64,000 nt of DNA from Scolanthus callimorphus (GCA_033964015.1 CM066916.1:15540501-15604500), one strand, 5' to 3'; numbered from the stretch's first letter, positions 34,412-45,961 are shown. Notes: generated by a model from the letters alone, not told the origin. Numbers and translations are program-made.

Positions 34412-35188
34412 AAGCACCAGACGGCAAAATCGAAATTCTGAAATAATTACTACATGTGAACGTATTTCGAAAAACAAACCTCAACAGGTTTGTAAACTCA
34501 TCAAAACCTTCCTATAAACTGAAATTATGGTACATCAGGTTTTGAACTGCGGCCGCACTTTGCTGATTTTGCTCGATTTTTTGTGTGCATTCGCTCTTAA
34601 CAATCAAACCGTTCCTTCGGTAACACAAACATCGCTTAGGGGTTTTGCAAAAGCTGCCGGGTTGTTTAGATATTTGATTCAGGGAACACTTTCAAAACAC
34701 AATTAAATAAATCGGTGCAGTAGATCTCGCATAATTATCAAAACCGCCGTTGCCGACCGTTCAAGGAAACGAACATTGAGATCGCCGGTAGTACGGCACG
34801 CACGGCAGAGGACATTTTGTGCCTAGGAACTGCTGTACTGTAAAAAAAGTATTAAAAATGCCTAAATGCTTGTAGTTTTATATAAAATCACTGGTATCTA
34901 TTTCTTGTTTGATAAAAGTGCATTTAACAGTAACTAAAAAATGAAAAAATCGGGGGTGTTCGATGGGATCATGCACACCCTACATACTCGAGGCGGCGAA
35001 AAAAACGCGCGCGAAATCTCACTGATCAGGCAAACATAAAAATTCACGCCATTTCCTTAATTTTTAAGCAACACACATGAACTTTTGTGTGCAAAGCAAA
35101 AGCACGATAGAGAGTCTTTTTAGTCCAAAAAAGGTTAATTCTCTCACAATTTTATCTGAAATATTGGTCATCAGAAGTTATGGCAAAA

Positions 35189-35767
35189 GTGGCGGTTTTG
35201 TAACATTAGACATGCGAACGAGAAAATCATTTAATTTTGTGGAAAACAACATCTTATCACGGTGATTTTTAGTGAACTTATTCTCTGATAACTGTTCTAA
35301 ATGTTCGTAGCAAAACGACGTTTCTCCGTTTTAGCTTTTTTCAAAATTCATTATCGATCTTAAAAAAGTCATTTTTTAGCTAATAGTGATTTTTCGTACA
35401 ACACGTAGGGGTGGTGGACATTATACTTGTACAGGACATGAACGGATCCCTCCGCGGACTCTTTTTAAAAGCTTGGTGGGAAAAAAGAGAATGGTATGGG
35501 ATCCTTCTAAGGCCCCGATAGCTACACATTGATCCAACTTTTGATTTTTACCACTTTTTATTAGTTTTACCACCGTATGTGGCGGTTTTGTAACCCGAAT
35601 GAAAGGAAAAGCTTCCGTACGTTTTTACTTCGTTTGAGCTCTACTAGCCATTTTTGTACCACAACTAGATTAATGGTAGCTATGTCTGATGAAGGAAAGC
35701 AGACAACAAATTACTCAATTCGGAATAGAAATAACGAAGAGAGAAAATGAAGTTACAAAACCGCCAC
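35189..35767. repeat. Segment bounded by inverted GTGGCGGTTTTGTAAC motifs
   Basis: The 16-mer occurs at 35,189-35,204, 35,579-35,594 and, inverted, at 35,752-35,767, followed by a GA tract. This could be a 579-bp element with short inverted ends, or scattered copies of the motif that forms the array at 21,393. Confidence 0.5.
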
Positions 35768-35775
35768 ACTTTTCC

Positions 35776-35778
<3 letters not shown>

Positions 35779-35807
<29 letters not shown>
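35779..35807. repeat. GA microsatellite
   Basis: About 14 GA dinucleotides, 12 bases from an inverted copy of the GTGGCGGTTTTGTAAC motif. Confidence 0.95.
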
Positions 35808-35808
<1 letters not shown>

Positions 35809-36230
35809 GGAAGCGAGAAATTAAGAAGAATATCCACGGTTATCCATGTTCATTCTTATTTCTTTTTGATTAGGATAGATTTTTTAGTGATTCGTACAAC
35901 GTATGTCAAACGTATGGCCGCAAACGTACCCGCAAAGCGAATGTTTTACACATTTTCGGGGAAAGAAGAGAAAGCACAGGAATCCCGCCGCCCAAAAAAT
36001 CAAATATCCGAAAAAAAACCACTTGAGAGCCAGCTAGCAGGCTACATATTTGTTTAATCCTCGATAATTCTAAAACGATATCAGAAAAGTGAAAACGTGA
36101 ATCTCCCTTTTCCATCGAGCCTGTTTCGACATAACCGGGGTGAAAAGGTCGTTTCATTAGCACTTTGGCAAACTAAGAAAGTACATTTCAAAGTTCATTA
36201 CAACATATAGGGCCGGATTCGTATAGATCT

Positions 36231-36370
36231 GGGGCTGGTTCCTAGAATGTCAGATAAGATAAACGCTTATCCAACTGATAAATCCAGAACAAATCCTATG
36301 CAACAGATAACTTTTATCCGTGGATAACTTTATACGATAACTTTATCCAACCTTTCAGGAACTGGGCCCA
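36231..36370. mobile_element. 140-bp MITE (GGGCTGGTTCC ends)
   Basis: GGGGCTGGTTCCTAGAA at the left and TTCAGGAACTGGGCCC at the right form imperfect inverted ends, with several GATAA/TTATCC blocks inside. Confidence 0.7.
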
Positions 36371-36463
36371 GGTATATAGTATTCCATTTCTACTCCATGA
36401 GAATTTCAAGGCGGGACAAACCAAAACCAATAAATGTAGTTCTTCCAAAGCAAACCACAGTCA

Positions 36464-36613
36464 AGCCTAACCTGCTAGCAGGTATTGGTTGGCTGTTTTT
36501 AGGTCGTTTTACGGGGAGAACCCCGATGCAGAATAGTCCAAGATGGCGCCCGCATCGGGGGTTCTCGCCGTAAAACGACCTAAAACAGCCAACCAACGCC
36601 TGCTAGCCAGGCT
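36464..36613. repeat. 150-bp hairpin element
   Basis: Arms of about 62 bp: GCTAGCAGGTATTGGTTGGC and GTCGTTTTACGGGGAGAACC are complemented on the right. The short loop contains CCAAGATGGCGCCC. Confidence 0.85.
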
Positions 36614-37510
36614 AAGTCAAGCCAAGAGGTTCTCAACTTTCGAATAAATAGATTTTTGGCCGCTTTTTGTCAAAAGTGCTCGAAATCCTGGTACAATCTC
36701 TCCTATTTTTGACGGACGATTAATCGGACTCTGATGTCGGCCATCTAGTGAATCAAAGGCATGCCATAGGCTAACTCGTGGCTGTTTTCCTTTAAAAAAA
36801 ACTTTTGGAAATTAGTTATTTAAAAGAGACCCCACCCCCACAGACAAGGTGGAAGGCTCCCATATTTAGTGCTCAACGAGAAAATTAATTTTCCCCCTAA
36901 CTGACACCAAAACTATGTAGCCTCTAAAAATACCATTAAGAAAAAAATTTGGAACGTATGTTACGCTAATCGTATAAGTAAAGATTTTTGAGATACACTG
37001 TTTATGTAATTCTTTGTCACCTTGATTTGTGACATATCTCCTCTCTTCTTTTAGACAACAAATGCATTGCTGCAGTATTTGACAATAAATTATGTATTAG
37101 CTAGAGTTACAACTACCTGAATGTTTTCCCTGTTGCTATCTATTAGAATGATCAACTACAAAGTAGCATATATTATTTATTGTCAAGTGTTTCAAAATGG
37201 GTCAGATGGACACCTTAAAGCAATATTATTGTCATTAGATAACACTGTACATCATAAATTTTGCAGCAACTCCCATGCATGTTATGCAGGCATTTGCAAT
37301 TATACAGTTTAGTTCTCATTAACAGTGTTATTTAAAGCAAACCAACAATGTACAGTGTTAGTCAATCAGGCTTGAATTGTGTTTGGCTTTTGGTAGAATT
37401 TGCTGTAAAACAAAACCTGGATATACATCAATATTGCCTTTATTTAAAGTAACAGTCTTGTATTTTGTCAAATTTGGTAACTGATTCAGATAGTTAAGTA
37501 AAATTTGTTT

Positions 37511-38383
37511 ACACTGGTACCTCTATTAAGCAGCCACCTATTAAGCGACCACCCTCTATTAAGGGACTGGTCGTAAATTAGAGGGGGAGCTGGTGCATTT
37601 TTATTTTGGTCAACATGTTTTTGAGAAACCCTCCCCTGACAAGATGCATGAAAAATGTTGGCCCTCCCAAATGCTACAAAGGCATTTTTAATATTGTTTT
37701 AAAACCTACTTTCATGTGATAATAGCAGTGCAAGATTTGATATGTCTTTTGTACCCGAAAGTTACTTCATCTGTGTGTGTTTTACATAGACATGTACATT
37801 AAGTTGCTAAAATCCCAGATAAAAATTATCTTGCCAGGTGAGTATTATTTGCATTGTTATTGGGAAATCTATAGGTCCTATTACAGGGTCGTCAAGCAAG
37901 CCTCAAAAAATCAAAAACTGGGTGGGGGGACACAGCATATCAACAACCTAAGTCAGCTATTAGGGAAAGTTGAAATTCTCTAGCACACCAAAAATTTAGA
38001 GCCCAGCATGTGAAATTACCGCATGTTTGGGTGAACTTTGATATGCGGGCTGCAAACTCGGGAGTTTTTAAGGATTGACTGGGGAAAAAGTCTGGGTAAC
38101 ACAGGGTCAGGACCCTATAAGTGCTACAGCCCTGTATTACCCTAACAATGTTTGCATAAACAAACAATGGCCCTCTCTTTATCATTTGCACCAAATTTTT
38201 TAACACTCCCTTTTTCAACTGCATTAAAATAAGAGGCCCTCTCCATGATTTTTGCACCAGCCCTCCCTCCTCTTATTTATGACCAGTCCCTATGCAGCAA
38301 AGTACAGTCCTAAGTACTGTATTTATAGATACCTGCATAAGCAGCAGATCCCAAAGATGGCTGCTTAATAGAGTTACCACTGT
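37511..38383. mobile_element. MITE (ACACTGGTACCTCTATTAAG) carrying a nested insertion
   Basis: The outer ends ACACTGGTACCTCTATTAAG and CTTAATAGAGTTACCACTGT are inverted repeats. The interior is dominated by a second element at 37,563-38,290, so the outer element must be the older one. Confidence 0.8.
37563..38290. mobile_element. Nested MITE (GGGACTGGTC ends)
   Basis: GGGACTGGTCGTAAATTAGA at the left and TCTTATTTATGACCAGTCCC at the right, with CTGGTGCA and TGCACCAG just inside. No coding capacity. Confidence 0.8.
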
Positions 38384-38605
38384 CATTATAAATATAGGAT
38401 ATTACATGTAAATAGAGTCGTGAAGACATGAGTACAGCAAGTGTAATTTTCCTATTAGTACATGGCGCCCAAAGCTCATGATCCTGTATCTGTTTGCATT
38501 TGTATTGAGATACACAACTTTTATGATACCCGATGGTAATACTCCATAAAATGTCCGAAATTGCTGATCCAATACGATGTTTGACAACGAATCGTGCCTA
38601 CCTTT

Positions 38606-38795
38606 CTTCTGCTGTCTCTGCAGTGTGATTTCAAGGATTCTAATAGTGCTATCCGTAGCTTTTATAGGCGATAAAATAGTTTCGACATCGCTTCTGCTTT
38701 CTTCTGCTGTCTCTGCAGTGTGATTTCAAGGATTCTAATAGTGCTATCCGTAGCTTTTATAGGCGATAAAATAGTTTCGACATCGCTTCTGCTTT
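38606..38795. repeat. Perfect 95-bp tandem duplication
   Basis: Two adjacent copies starting CTTCTGCTGTCTCTGCAGTG with no visible difference, so a recent event or an assembly duplication. Confidence 0.9.
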
Positions 38796-39623
38796 CAAAC
38801 TCTCCTCAGAAGTAAATTAACTGTGAAGTTATCTTAGCTTGCTGAGGTACGTCTTTCTGTCTTTGTCCAAACTGCAAACACGATCAGATCCCTTTGATAA
38901 TATCGCTTTTGAGTTCACGAGCGTGGATATTTCGGGAAAATAACCATCATAATCAGTCGAATTTACGCGAAAAGAACGAACAATCACATCGAAATACGCA
39001 TTCTGGAACCCAGACCTCCCCTGCTATATACTGCTAGATTTGGGTTCCCTGTGGTATAGCAGAAGGGTTTAGGGGGGAGTTAGTCGGTCGTTAGTCCTTG
39101 TTTTTATCACGAACTGGTGCCCCAAACAGGAGACCAGCGCGTTGTATTGTCTTTTTGTTGTTGAGTTGCCTCGAAGGAATGGGGTTTCTATTTTCGTGTG
39201 CAGATTATGCACTGAAATTGGACTTGGATTTCTGGGAAATGGGAATTAGACACCCCCCTGCATTCATAACCCTGCACTAGGTACGTTGGCTTTGCTTCAT
39301 GAAGGTCCTCGTTAAATGTAGGTTTTAAAATAACTAGACCGTAACGTTTTAAATCAATTAGATCTTTGCGCATGCGCTAATGGCGTCATTGATATTGTAT
39401 TTTTCATTTTCCCACGTTTTGTAACCCCCTGCACCTGGATTTGCACCGATCAAACTCCTTACACAGTGTAGGTTTTGAGATGACTAAAAAAGTACCGATT
39501 TGAAACAAACTATTTTTTTCTACAAAGATAGGTATCAACCCACATGGAGAAATTAAGTGGCAATGAGACCCATATATACGTTGGCGAAGGTACAGAGGTA
39601 ACAGGAAGTTCAGTTGAGTTTTA

Positions 39624-39669
39624 GTCACGCCATGTCCCGCAGATAGTCACGCCATGTCCCGCAGATAGC
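39624..39669. repeat. Two 23-bp direct repeats
   Basis: AGTCACGCCATGTCCCGCAG plus ATAG occurs twice in a row. Confidence 0.85.
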
Positions 39670-39884
39670 TCGTATGGTCCCGCATCTCTCGAGGGTCCCG
39701 TTGGATGGATGACTTCAGCATAAATTATGCTAATATCGTGCTAACGCAGGAGTGAGTGAGCGAGTGAGTGACATCGAGTCACCACGATAACTCTTTGGCT
39801 GTTGCTACGCAACAAGCCACGAGTTAAAAACGTGTAACGTGCATCACCTGCAACACGTGGGTTACCTGTGGCAGTGGCGGGTGT

Positions 39885-40175
39885 TCAGTCATCGCCGATT
39901 GCTGTGCATGATGGGAGATCTTCCCAAGGAGTCCATTCCTCGTCATCGTCAAACAAATTCGAGTCTAGCGGTAGTTCGCTGTCGTGACATGCGCCTTCAG
40001 ATGCTCTCGAATCGTCCATTTTGCCCTCGGCCATTCCCTTAGTCTCCGATTGCGTATGATCGTCACTTTGATGCACACTGTCACCGTGAAGTGCTGCCTT
40101 TTCTGCAGCCTCAGCTATGATGCATAAGTCGTCATTATCCTCTGCTAGTTCCTCCTCTATCGATCGATCCAAATC
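39885..40175 (-). CDS. PRIMPOL: PrimPol terminal exon, acidic C-terminus
   Basis: Acceptor TTCATTTCTAAG precedes the exon, and a TGA at 39,885 ends it after 96 sense codons. The stretch around LAEDNDDLCIIAEAAEKAAL resembles the first RPA-binding motif at the end of vertebrate PrimPol (acidic residues followed by AEAAE). The tail continues through a Ser/Asp-rich segment to NLFDDDEEWTPWEDLP, a second acidic-aromatic patch that could be a further RPA-contact motif; that last point is inference. The apparent start codon of the open frame is a TTG and is not a real start. Confidence 0.8.
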   Translation of the reverse strand, partial: DLDRSIEEELAEDNDDLCIIAEAAEKAALHGDSVHQSDDHTQSETKGMAEGKMDDSRASEGACHDSELPLDSNLFDDDEEWTPWEDLPSCTAIGDD

Positions 40176-40834
40176 CTTAGAAATGAATAAGTACTGAATT
40201 TAGCGTAATGCGAAAGTCACCGAAGAGCTAACATAGTGATACATTCCCACTGGTCCCATTGTGCTATATAAGATATGGGGAGAGGAGACCTGGCGGAGCC
40301 GTCGATGGCAATGGGGAGGGAGGGAGGGGAGGGAGGGTGGGAGAAAAAAGGTCCAAAGGCACCACACCACCCGCCACTAATACATGGCGTCTTTTATAGA
40401 CGCCATCCGGCTCTTGTTCTCAAAACCAACTGAAATGTTAACGAGTTGATATCTTATATATTCACTACCGGGGCCCAGTGAGAATACTGGGGACGTCTAT
40501 TTACGTACGAAAATGCGATGGTTAAACGAGTCAATAATGTTGCCGGGAATGTTTCCTGAATTAGCTAGACGAGGCAACTCCGCGTATTCTTTGGCGGGTT
40601 GATAGACAGCTCAAAGTTTCCGTTAATTTTCCAAGGTATTGAAGCATAGACTCTCAAAGTTTAATTATTATGTGAAAATCATTTCCAACTGGCCAAAACG
40701 GGGAAGCATTGTGCAAACATTCGCGCGCGCGAAATGTTACCACAGCGTTTGTTGTGCCGGTTAGCCAGCGATATGTGCTTAGAAGTTGTAAATCGTCGGA
40801 TAAAATAGAGGATATTACACGGTGGATATGAGTT

Positions 40835-41023
40835 TTTAGTCAAATCACACTAGTGGTCTATTATTAATGCTGCGTTCTGATTGGTTGAGCTACTAGTAGG
40901 CTATAAGTTATAGCCTACTAGTAGCGAAAAGTGTCGGATTTGAAAGCCAGAACATGGCAAATGACCAGAACAAAAACATTTTTTTGGCAATACAAATTGA
41001 CCTACTAGTGTGATTTGACTAAA
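40835..41023. mobile_element. MITE, TTTAGTCAAATCACACTAGT family, copy 2
   Basis: Same perfect inverted ends as at 2,468-2,656, in opposite orientation. The adjoining ACAATTATTCCTCTCGCCCT recurs, inverted, next to the copy at 60,677, so both were mobilised or duplicated with the same flank. Confidence 0.9.
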
Positions 41024-41217
41024 ACAATTATTCCTCTCGCCCTCATGGCCTCTGAGTCAATAGCCCATTCGGGCTCGAGGAATACTTGTTTAATATTCAT
41101 AAAGGTTTTTTTATAAAGGTTTTCGCATAAAAATGAATTAGAACATGCTTACAATAAGTATATAAATGGAAATTGGATACAATTCTGCTTGAGGCATGGG
41201 AAAATAAAATTCGTACC

Positions 41218-41400
41218 TTCAAGCCACAGCGTAATTTTCTTTTCAATTTTATAGACAAACTAAAATGATTATACAAAATCGATTCCAAGCGCCCTTCTTT
41301 TTATTATGAAAAATACGCCACTCAGGTCGCCGATGCAGTTTCGTATGAAATGGACCAATGACATATTTTCAAGTAAAACAGTCTTTATAATATCTCTTTA
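41218..41400. repeat. Diverged arm of the CAAGCCACCGTG foldback family
   Basis: TTCAAGCCACAGCGTAATTT, TATAGACAAACTA and CAGTTTCGTATGAAATG match the arms at 232, 55,820 and 57,299 with many changes; this is an old copy inside a PrimPol intron. Confidence 0.65.
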
Positions 41401-41717
41401 TAATAATAATTCCCAATCTCGTCTTACCGTATCTTGATTGAATGGATCAATCTCCATGGGTATTGACTGTTCTGCAACAGATCACGAGTCAAGCATATTC
41501 AATAGACCTCTTCCGCTTTGGCGTAATGTTGTCCCATTTCAGATCAAGTGGCATTTATTATAATAATCTTTTTTTGTTTAGGTTGCTTCAAGTTGATTCC
41601 ATATTCATTTCATATAGTTATTCATATCATATCCTTCGATGCGTAGCAGAAAAACAAAGACAGAATACAGTCATGGGAATGCCAAGTGATCTGAAATGGG
41701 AAAACATTACGCACAAG

Positions 41718-41870
41718 TAGACTGCTTGCAGCCTCTTCTTCGGCGAACGTCCGTAAATCGAGATAATTTTTTTTACCTGCGGTGCGCTTCAATTTGTTTA
41801 CAGTGTCGAGCGCGGGGTAAGTTCCCTCGATTTACGGACGTTCACCGAAGAAGAGGCTCCAAGCAGTCTA
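41718..41870. repeat. 153-bp hairpin element
   Basis: TAGACTGCTTGCAGCCTCTT and GGCGAACGTCCGTAAATCGA at the left are complemented at the right end by CGATTTACGGACGTTC and CCAAGCAGTCTA. Confidence 0.85.
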
Positions 41871-42352
41871 ACGGCCAAGGTAAAGAGGTCACTTATAGAC
41901 GAATTCGCGCTTTGCGGTGCGCTATGGGTAATCAGGATAAGATGGAAGAAATAATACTGAATCATCGTAAGGAAGATGAAATCATCACTCAAAGTAGCCT
42001 GAATTTTAGCCATCCCTTCACTCTCGATCACACCTCACTTTGCGAGGGAGACGTCTGAATTCACCACGAGATGTTCTCATCAATTACATGCAACACCACC
42101 ACTGCATTGTTTTCATAGCTCAACTCTCATTTTGTGCTGTATATTTATTGTATTTTGGGGGCTTGAGGTACGTAAATGTGCATTGGAGTTCAGGTAGCTA
42201 CGCGCTTGAACAGATGTTTATGGTCATTCCTGATGGACGCCAAAAGATATGCGTGAATGGCCGGTTTTGCTGTGGCGTATGACATTTAGATTTTGATATC
42301 CCGAAGATGATACAAAGTTCAAAACTTCACACTTATTGTTTGAATTTGGCAT

Positions 42353-42600
42353 GTCAGCGGCAAGATTAATTCTGGGGGAATCCGATTTGTGAGCATGCGT
42401 TGTAGATCAAGAACAAAACGAACTTTTATACATCCTTTCAAAGCGGTAACCCCAAATCTGGGTTTTAAAACAAACGTTTTCCCCAGAGCCCTGAATCTTG
42501 ACTCTGGCCAAAAGATGACGGGCTGTTGGATGGTAAAATCTCTACAGGGCACCAATATTTTAAGTTTTAGGAAGCAAAATCTAGATTTCCCCAGTTTACA
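42353..42600. repeat. Dispersed repeat shared with 48,776-48,895
   Basis: GCATGCGTTGTAGATCAAGA and GCGGCAAGATT blocks recur at 48,790-48,895, and CCAAAAGATGACGGGCT occurs in inverse near 48,775. Intronic. Confidence 0.65.
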
Positions 42601-42956
42601 TCTGTCATCAGGCAAGACTTTCTGAGGAGATGGAGAAATTGCTCAATTGCAATATTTTATAATCAGTGCTTTGAACGCTTGGCGATGCAACAAAAATCGT
42701 TCTGATTGGCTAATTTAAGAGCAAGAAATCAGCTGGAAAGTACATGGTCCATTCTGTAGCTCACTGAGCCAGGTTTACCCGATCTGCTTCATCAATAGGC
42801 CACGTTCCAATGCATACAAACAATAACCTCAAGTCGAGGCTTTCTTCTGAAATTACTGTAAATGTATTAGAACCTGGAGAAAGCCTCGATTTGATGCTTT
42901 TGTCTTGTGAGCATTGGAGCGTAATTCGAACCTGGGCTATTGTACAACAGATTTAC

Positions 42957-43039
42957 CTGGGGAACGATAATCAATCTTCTTGCACTCCGGATCATGACAT
43001 TTCTGGTAATAAACTCCATTCCTCAAGTCAACTACCATC
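42957..43039 (-). CDS. PRIMPOL: PrimPol exon, second half of zinc knuckle
   Basis: An 83-bp exon with acceptor CCACTTGTAG and donor CCCCAG|GTAAAT. It encodes MVVDLRNGVYYQKCHDPEC, which supplies the last two cysteines of the PrimPol zinc-binding motif needed for primase activity. It joins in phase to the 44,562-44,640 exon, and the next exon downstream was not found. Confidence 0.9.
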
Positions 43040-43090
43040 CTACAAGTGGAAACTAGTGATGAATAGTGTAGGTAGCCCTAGTAATGCCCT

Positions 43091-43413
43091 AAAGGCCCGT
43101 TCACACGGCGAGATTTCAGCTGCGATTTGAGGTGCGATTTTTGCTGCGATCGCCGACGTCACATCCCGCCACATGAACGGCCGGCGAGTTGGCCTAGCGG
43201 TATTTGTCAGTTTGTTGGCGATCTAAAATCGCACCCGCATCGCAGTGAAATTTGAATATGTTCAAAACGCCTGCGACGTCGCGGCGACATCGCAAGTGAA
43301 ATCGCCATAAGATCGCCGACCGTTCACGCCGCGCGATATGAAATCGCCATGGGATCGCCACAGAAATCGCACTTCAAATCGCAGCTGAAATCGCGCCGTG
43401 TGAACGGGCCTTA
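43091..43413. mobile_element. MITE (AAGGCCCGTTCACACGGCG ends)
   Basis: Near-perfect terminal inverted repeats, AAAGGCCCGTTCACACGGCG and CGCCGTGTGAACGGGCCTT, over 323 bp with many ATCGC/GCGAT blocks inside. It lies about 50 bp upstream of a PrimPol acceptor. Confidence 0.9.
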
Positions 43414-43449
43414 ATAGCGGAGAAAGAGAAAACAACGCACATGGGATAT

Positions 43450-43660
43450 TTCATTAGCACTTAAGCTTACACGTACGCTACGACTAAACTACGAAACCTG
43501 CATCGCGCATCATTTGTGACCTGCTGTATGTTTTTCCGAGTGGCTAAACTAGGAAAGGAAACATCACACGCGTGTGTCTTGCGAAGAAACATTTTTGTGT
43601 TCCGGCTGCAAAATTTGTTGCGCGCAACAATGTTTCTCGCGTGGCTAAATTGGCAGTTTT
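43450..43660. repeat. Repeat related to 3,283-3,580
   Basis: Shares CACACGCGTGTGTCTTG, AAACATTTTTGTG and TTTCTCGCGTGGCTAAATT in inverse orientation with the repeat in the 3' region of the large gene. Confidence 0.6.
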
Positions 43661-43718
43661 CACGATTTTGCGCACGCAACATAAATGGGATAAGAACAAT
43701 GCTTGATAATATAAGAAT

Positions 43719-43906
43719 CGTTCTCGAACCCAGAGCTGCCCGGCTCGTCACATCGCGGGGGAGGCTCTGGTGACAGCCATTGACAAAACACCTTTCTGCG
43801 CATGCCCCAACGTTCAAAACCAGCCAATCAGCGAAGGAACTCAAATGGATGTCCCCAGAGCCTCCCCTGCGAGCAGACTAGCTGGGGAGCTCTGGGTACG
43901 AGAATG
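43719..43906. mobile_element. MITE, CATTCTCGTACCCAGAGC family, copy 2
   Basis: Ends CGTTCTCGAACCCAGAGCTG and GAGCTCTGGGTACGAGAATG match the copy at 9,365-9,585. Confidence 0.85.
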
Positions 43907-44047
43907 TATAAGAACAAAAGCCATATTCGCCAGAACGAGTCGGAACGGCTACAGGGTAGTGTTCTCACAACATCGTGAAAACGGTCAATTGGGAAACATA
44001 AAAAAAACGTGTCCGGCTACAATGTTGCGCGCTACATGTGTCCTAGT

Positions 44048-44500
44048 TTAAGCCGGGGAAATACGAGGCACAAAATCCCTCAACTTGTCGCGCAACATTG
44101 CTGCGTTGCAAGTCTAATGATTGTTGCTCGTTTTTCATCAAATTCACAACTTGTCGCGCAACATTTTGTTTTGATGATCACACATGCGAGACCAAGGCGA
44201 ATTTGGCCCCTTATCACTTCCATTTCTATTGACCAACCAAAACTTGAATCGTAGGCAAAATGTTGCGCGACAAGTTGTGTGTTTGATGAAAAACGAGCAA
44301 CAAAGCCAGAATTTGTGTCTCAAGGTAGACCCGCGCTCTACTTCGCGAAACAAGTTTTCACAACCTGCAACAAATGTTTTTGTTGCGCGACAAGTTGTGG
44401 CGCGAGATGAAAAACGCGCAACATCGATCATCAACTTGCAACGCAACAATGTTGCGCGACAAGTTGAGGGATTTTGTGCCTCGTATTTCCCCGGCTTTAG
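44048..44500. mobile_element. Foldback MITE (GCCGGGGAAATACGAGG), copy 2
   Basis: The same long inverted ends as at 29,513-29,959, with the interior in opposite orientation. Left TTAA is intact; the right side reads TTAG. Confidence 0.9.
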
Positions 44501-44561
44501 CCAGAGCAGGCTAATTCCTTAATTTCATTTCTGTTCTTGTGCTACGCTTAGCTCTACCTAC

Positions 44562-44640
44562 ATTATGTGGTTGCTCTTGTGTTGGCGTCCGATATTATCA
44601 CACCACCGATTGTTGTCTATATCATACATCAGCAATTTAC
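44562..44640 (-). CDS. PRIMPOL: PrimPol exon, first half of zinc knuckle
   Basis: 79 bp with acceptor ATTTCAG and donor AAT|GTAGGT. It encodes LLMYDIDNNRWCDNIGRQH, which carries the first Cys and the His of the zinc-binding motif. It joins in phase 1 to the preceding exon (FFPQ then G) and in phase 2 to the next. An alternative donor three bases downstream would introduce a stop, so the GTAGGT donor is preferred. Confidence 0.9.
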
Positions 44641-44792
44641 CTGAAATAAAGACACAATGCATGCAATGAACCCAAAAACTCGACCTTTAGAGGAAAACAA
44701 AATCAGAGTTCAACAACGGCCGTTGACGTATTTTCTAACAGCGGCACTAGTTTCGGCTCACGGGAGGACGAAAAGGACTACGGGGTAAATAT

Positions 44793-45108
44793 CGCAGGGT
44801 TCGTACACTTTTGTAAAGGAAAAAATCCAGGATTTTTCAGGACTTTTTCGACTTTTTCTTTTCACGTGAACCATTTAAAAACGCGCAAACATGCACATGG
44901 CGTGAGCAGTGGCCATGTTGATGTAAGAAAACAAAACTTGCATGATTTGCTGCCAACATCACATATCCGCCGATTTTATATCCACGGTTTTGTTTTTATT
45001 TTGAGCCATTTCCAGGACTTTCCAGGGGTTCAATAAAGATTCCAGGACTTTCCAGAAATCACAATTTTCAAATTCAATGATTTCTAGGACCCGTGCGAAC
45101 TCTGATAA
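44793..45108. repeat. Degenerate inverted repeat (GCAGGGTTCGTACAC)
   Basis: GCAGGGTTCGTACACTTTTG and GACCCGTGCGAACTCTG form imperfect ends. CCAGGACTTTCCAG recurs inside. Confidence 0.5.
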
Positions 45109-45216
45109 TAAGATGGCGGGTCAATCAAGGACGGCCCTCGCAAACCGTGAGTGGATGTACAGCGTGAGTGGATGTACCTAATGACTCTGTGAACACAGGC
45201 AGCTGTTGGTTATTAC

Positions 45217-45351
45217 CTTGTGGAAAGAAAACCCATCTCCTAACATATCCCTGCACATCGCCCTTACAAATAACCGTACCGATAAATTCATCTATTAGTG
45301 GGTAAGGGGAGGGGTTGGCAGCATAACCAGACAACGCATCATCCGAATGAC
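45217..45351 (-). CDS. PRIMPOL: PrimPol exon (SPYP...YVRRW segment)
   Basis: 135 bp between acceptor TTCCTTGATCAG and donor CACAAG|GTAATA. It encodes NPSPYPLIDEFI and GYVRRWVFF, which align with the conserved SPYPEVD and GIRRW segments just before the zinc knuckle of vertebrate PrimPol. Phase 1 on both sides. Confidence 0.93.
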
Positions 45352-45699
45352 CTGATCAAGGAAACAAATGACAAACTCAGCTACCAAGAAGTGATAGAAT
45401 GAATCAATTGCTGAAATTGACTTGCAACCTAACCTGCAAGTTCTAAAGTAGGTCGTGCGTTCAACACATCGTCGGAGTTTTTTTTTCTCAGCTGACCAAG
45501 ATTTGACGCCGTTTTAGGAGTTGCTTTGCGCTGGATCATGGATAAAAGGGACTTCATAAGTCATAGGCTTCACCGTAGAACGAAGCTACATATGCTTTAT
45601 CCTATGAATTATTCATCACGTCCTTCTGAGTCATCCCTTTAGCCATGACCTTTGCGCTACACGTTTTCAAATCATCGAATTGACTTTGGGTTTTCTGTT

Positions 45700-45840
45700 C
45701 CGCCAGAACCAATCATGTCTTTGTCGTACTTCGTCTAGTGCAGTCGAATGGATTCTGTCGCGTCGCTTGTCTTGTTTTCTTCGCGACGGAAGCCATTCGA
45801 CTGCACTGGGCGAAACAGGGTAAGCACATGATTGGCTCAG
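45700..45840. repeat. Hairpin element (GTGCAGTCGAATGG)
   Basis: GTCTAGTGCAGTCGAATGGA is mirrored by CCATTCGACTGCACTGGGCG, flanked by CCAATCATG and CATGATTGG. Confidence 0.75.
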
Positions 45841-45961
45841 AGAGCTAGCAGCGCGAAACAACGAATTTGACAATAACCATAGCCTAGACGCACAGAATTG
45901 TCAGTGCAATCCCTGGCAGGCACCCCTCATGAAACCTATAAAACTGCAACATGATATCGAA

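Noticed and set aside
39885..40172. Terminal PrimPol exon as an independent 95-residue acidic protein
   Set aside because: Its apparent start is a TTG and an acceptor lies just upstream; the AEAAE motif and position fit the PrimPol C-terminus better.
44556..44561. Alternative donor three bases later in the zinc-knuckle exon
   Set aside because: It would add a TAG stop in frame; the GTAGGT donor keeps the alignment with PrimPol.
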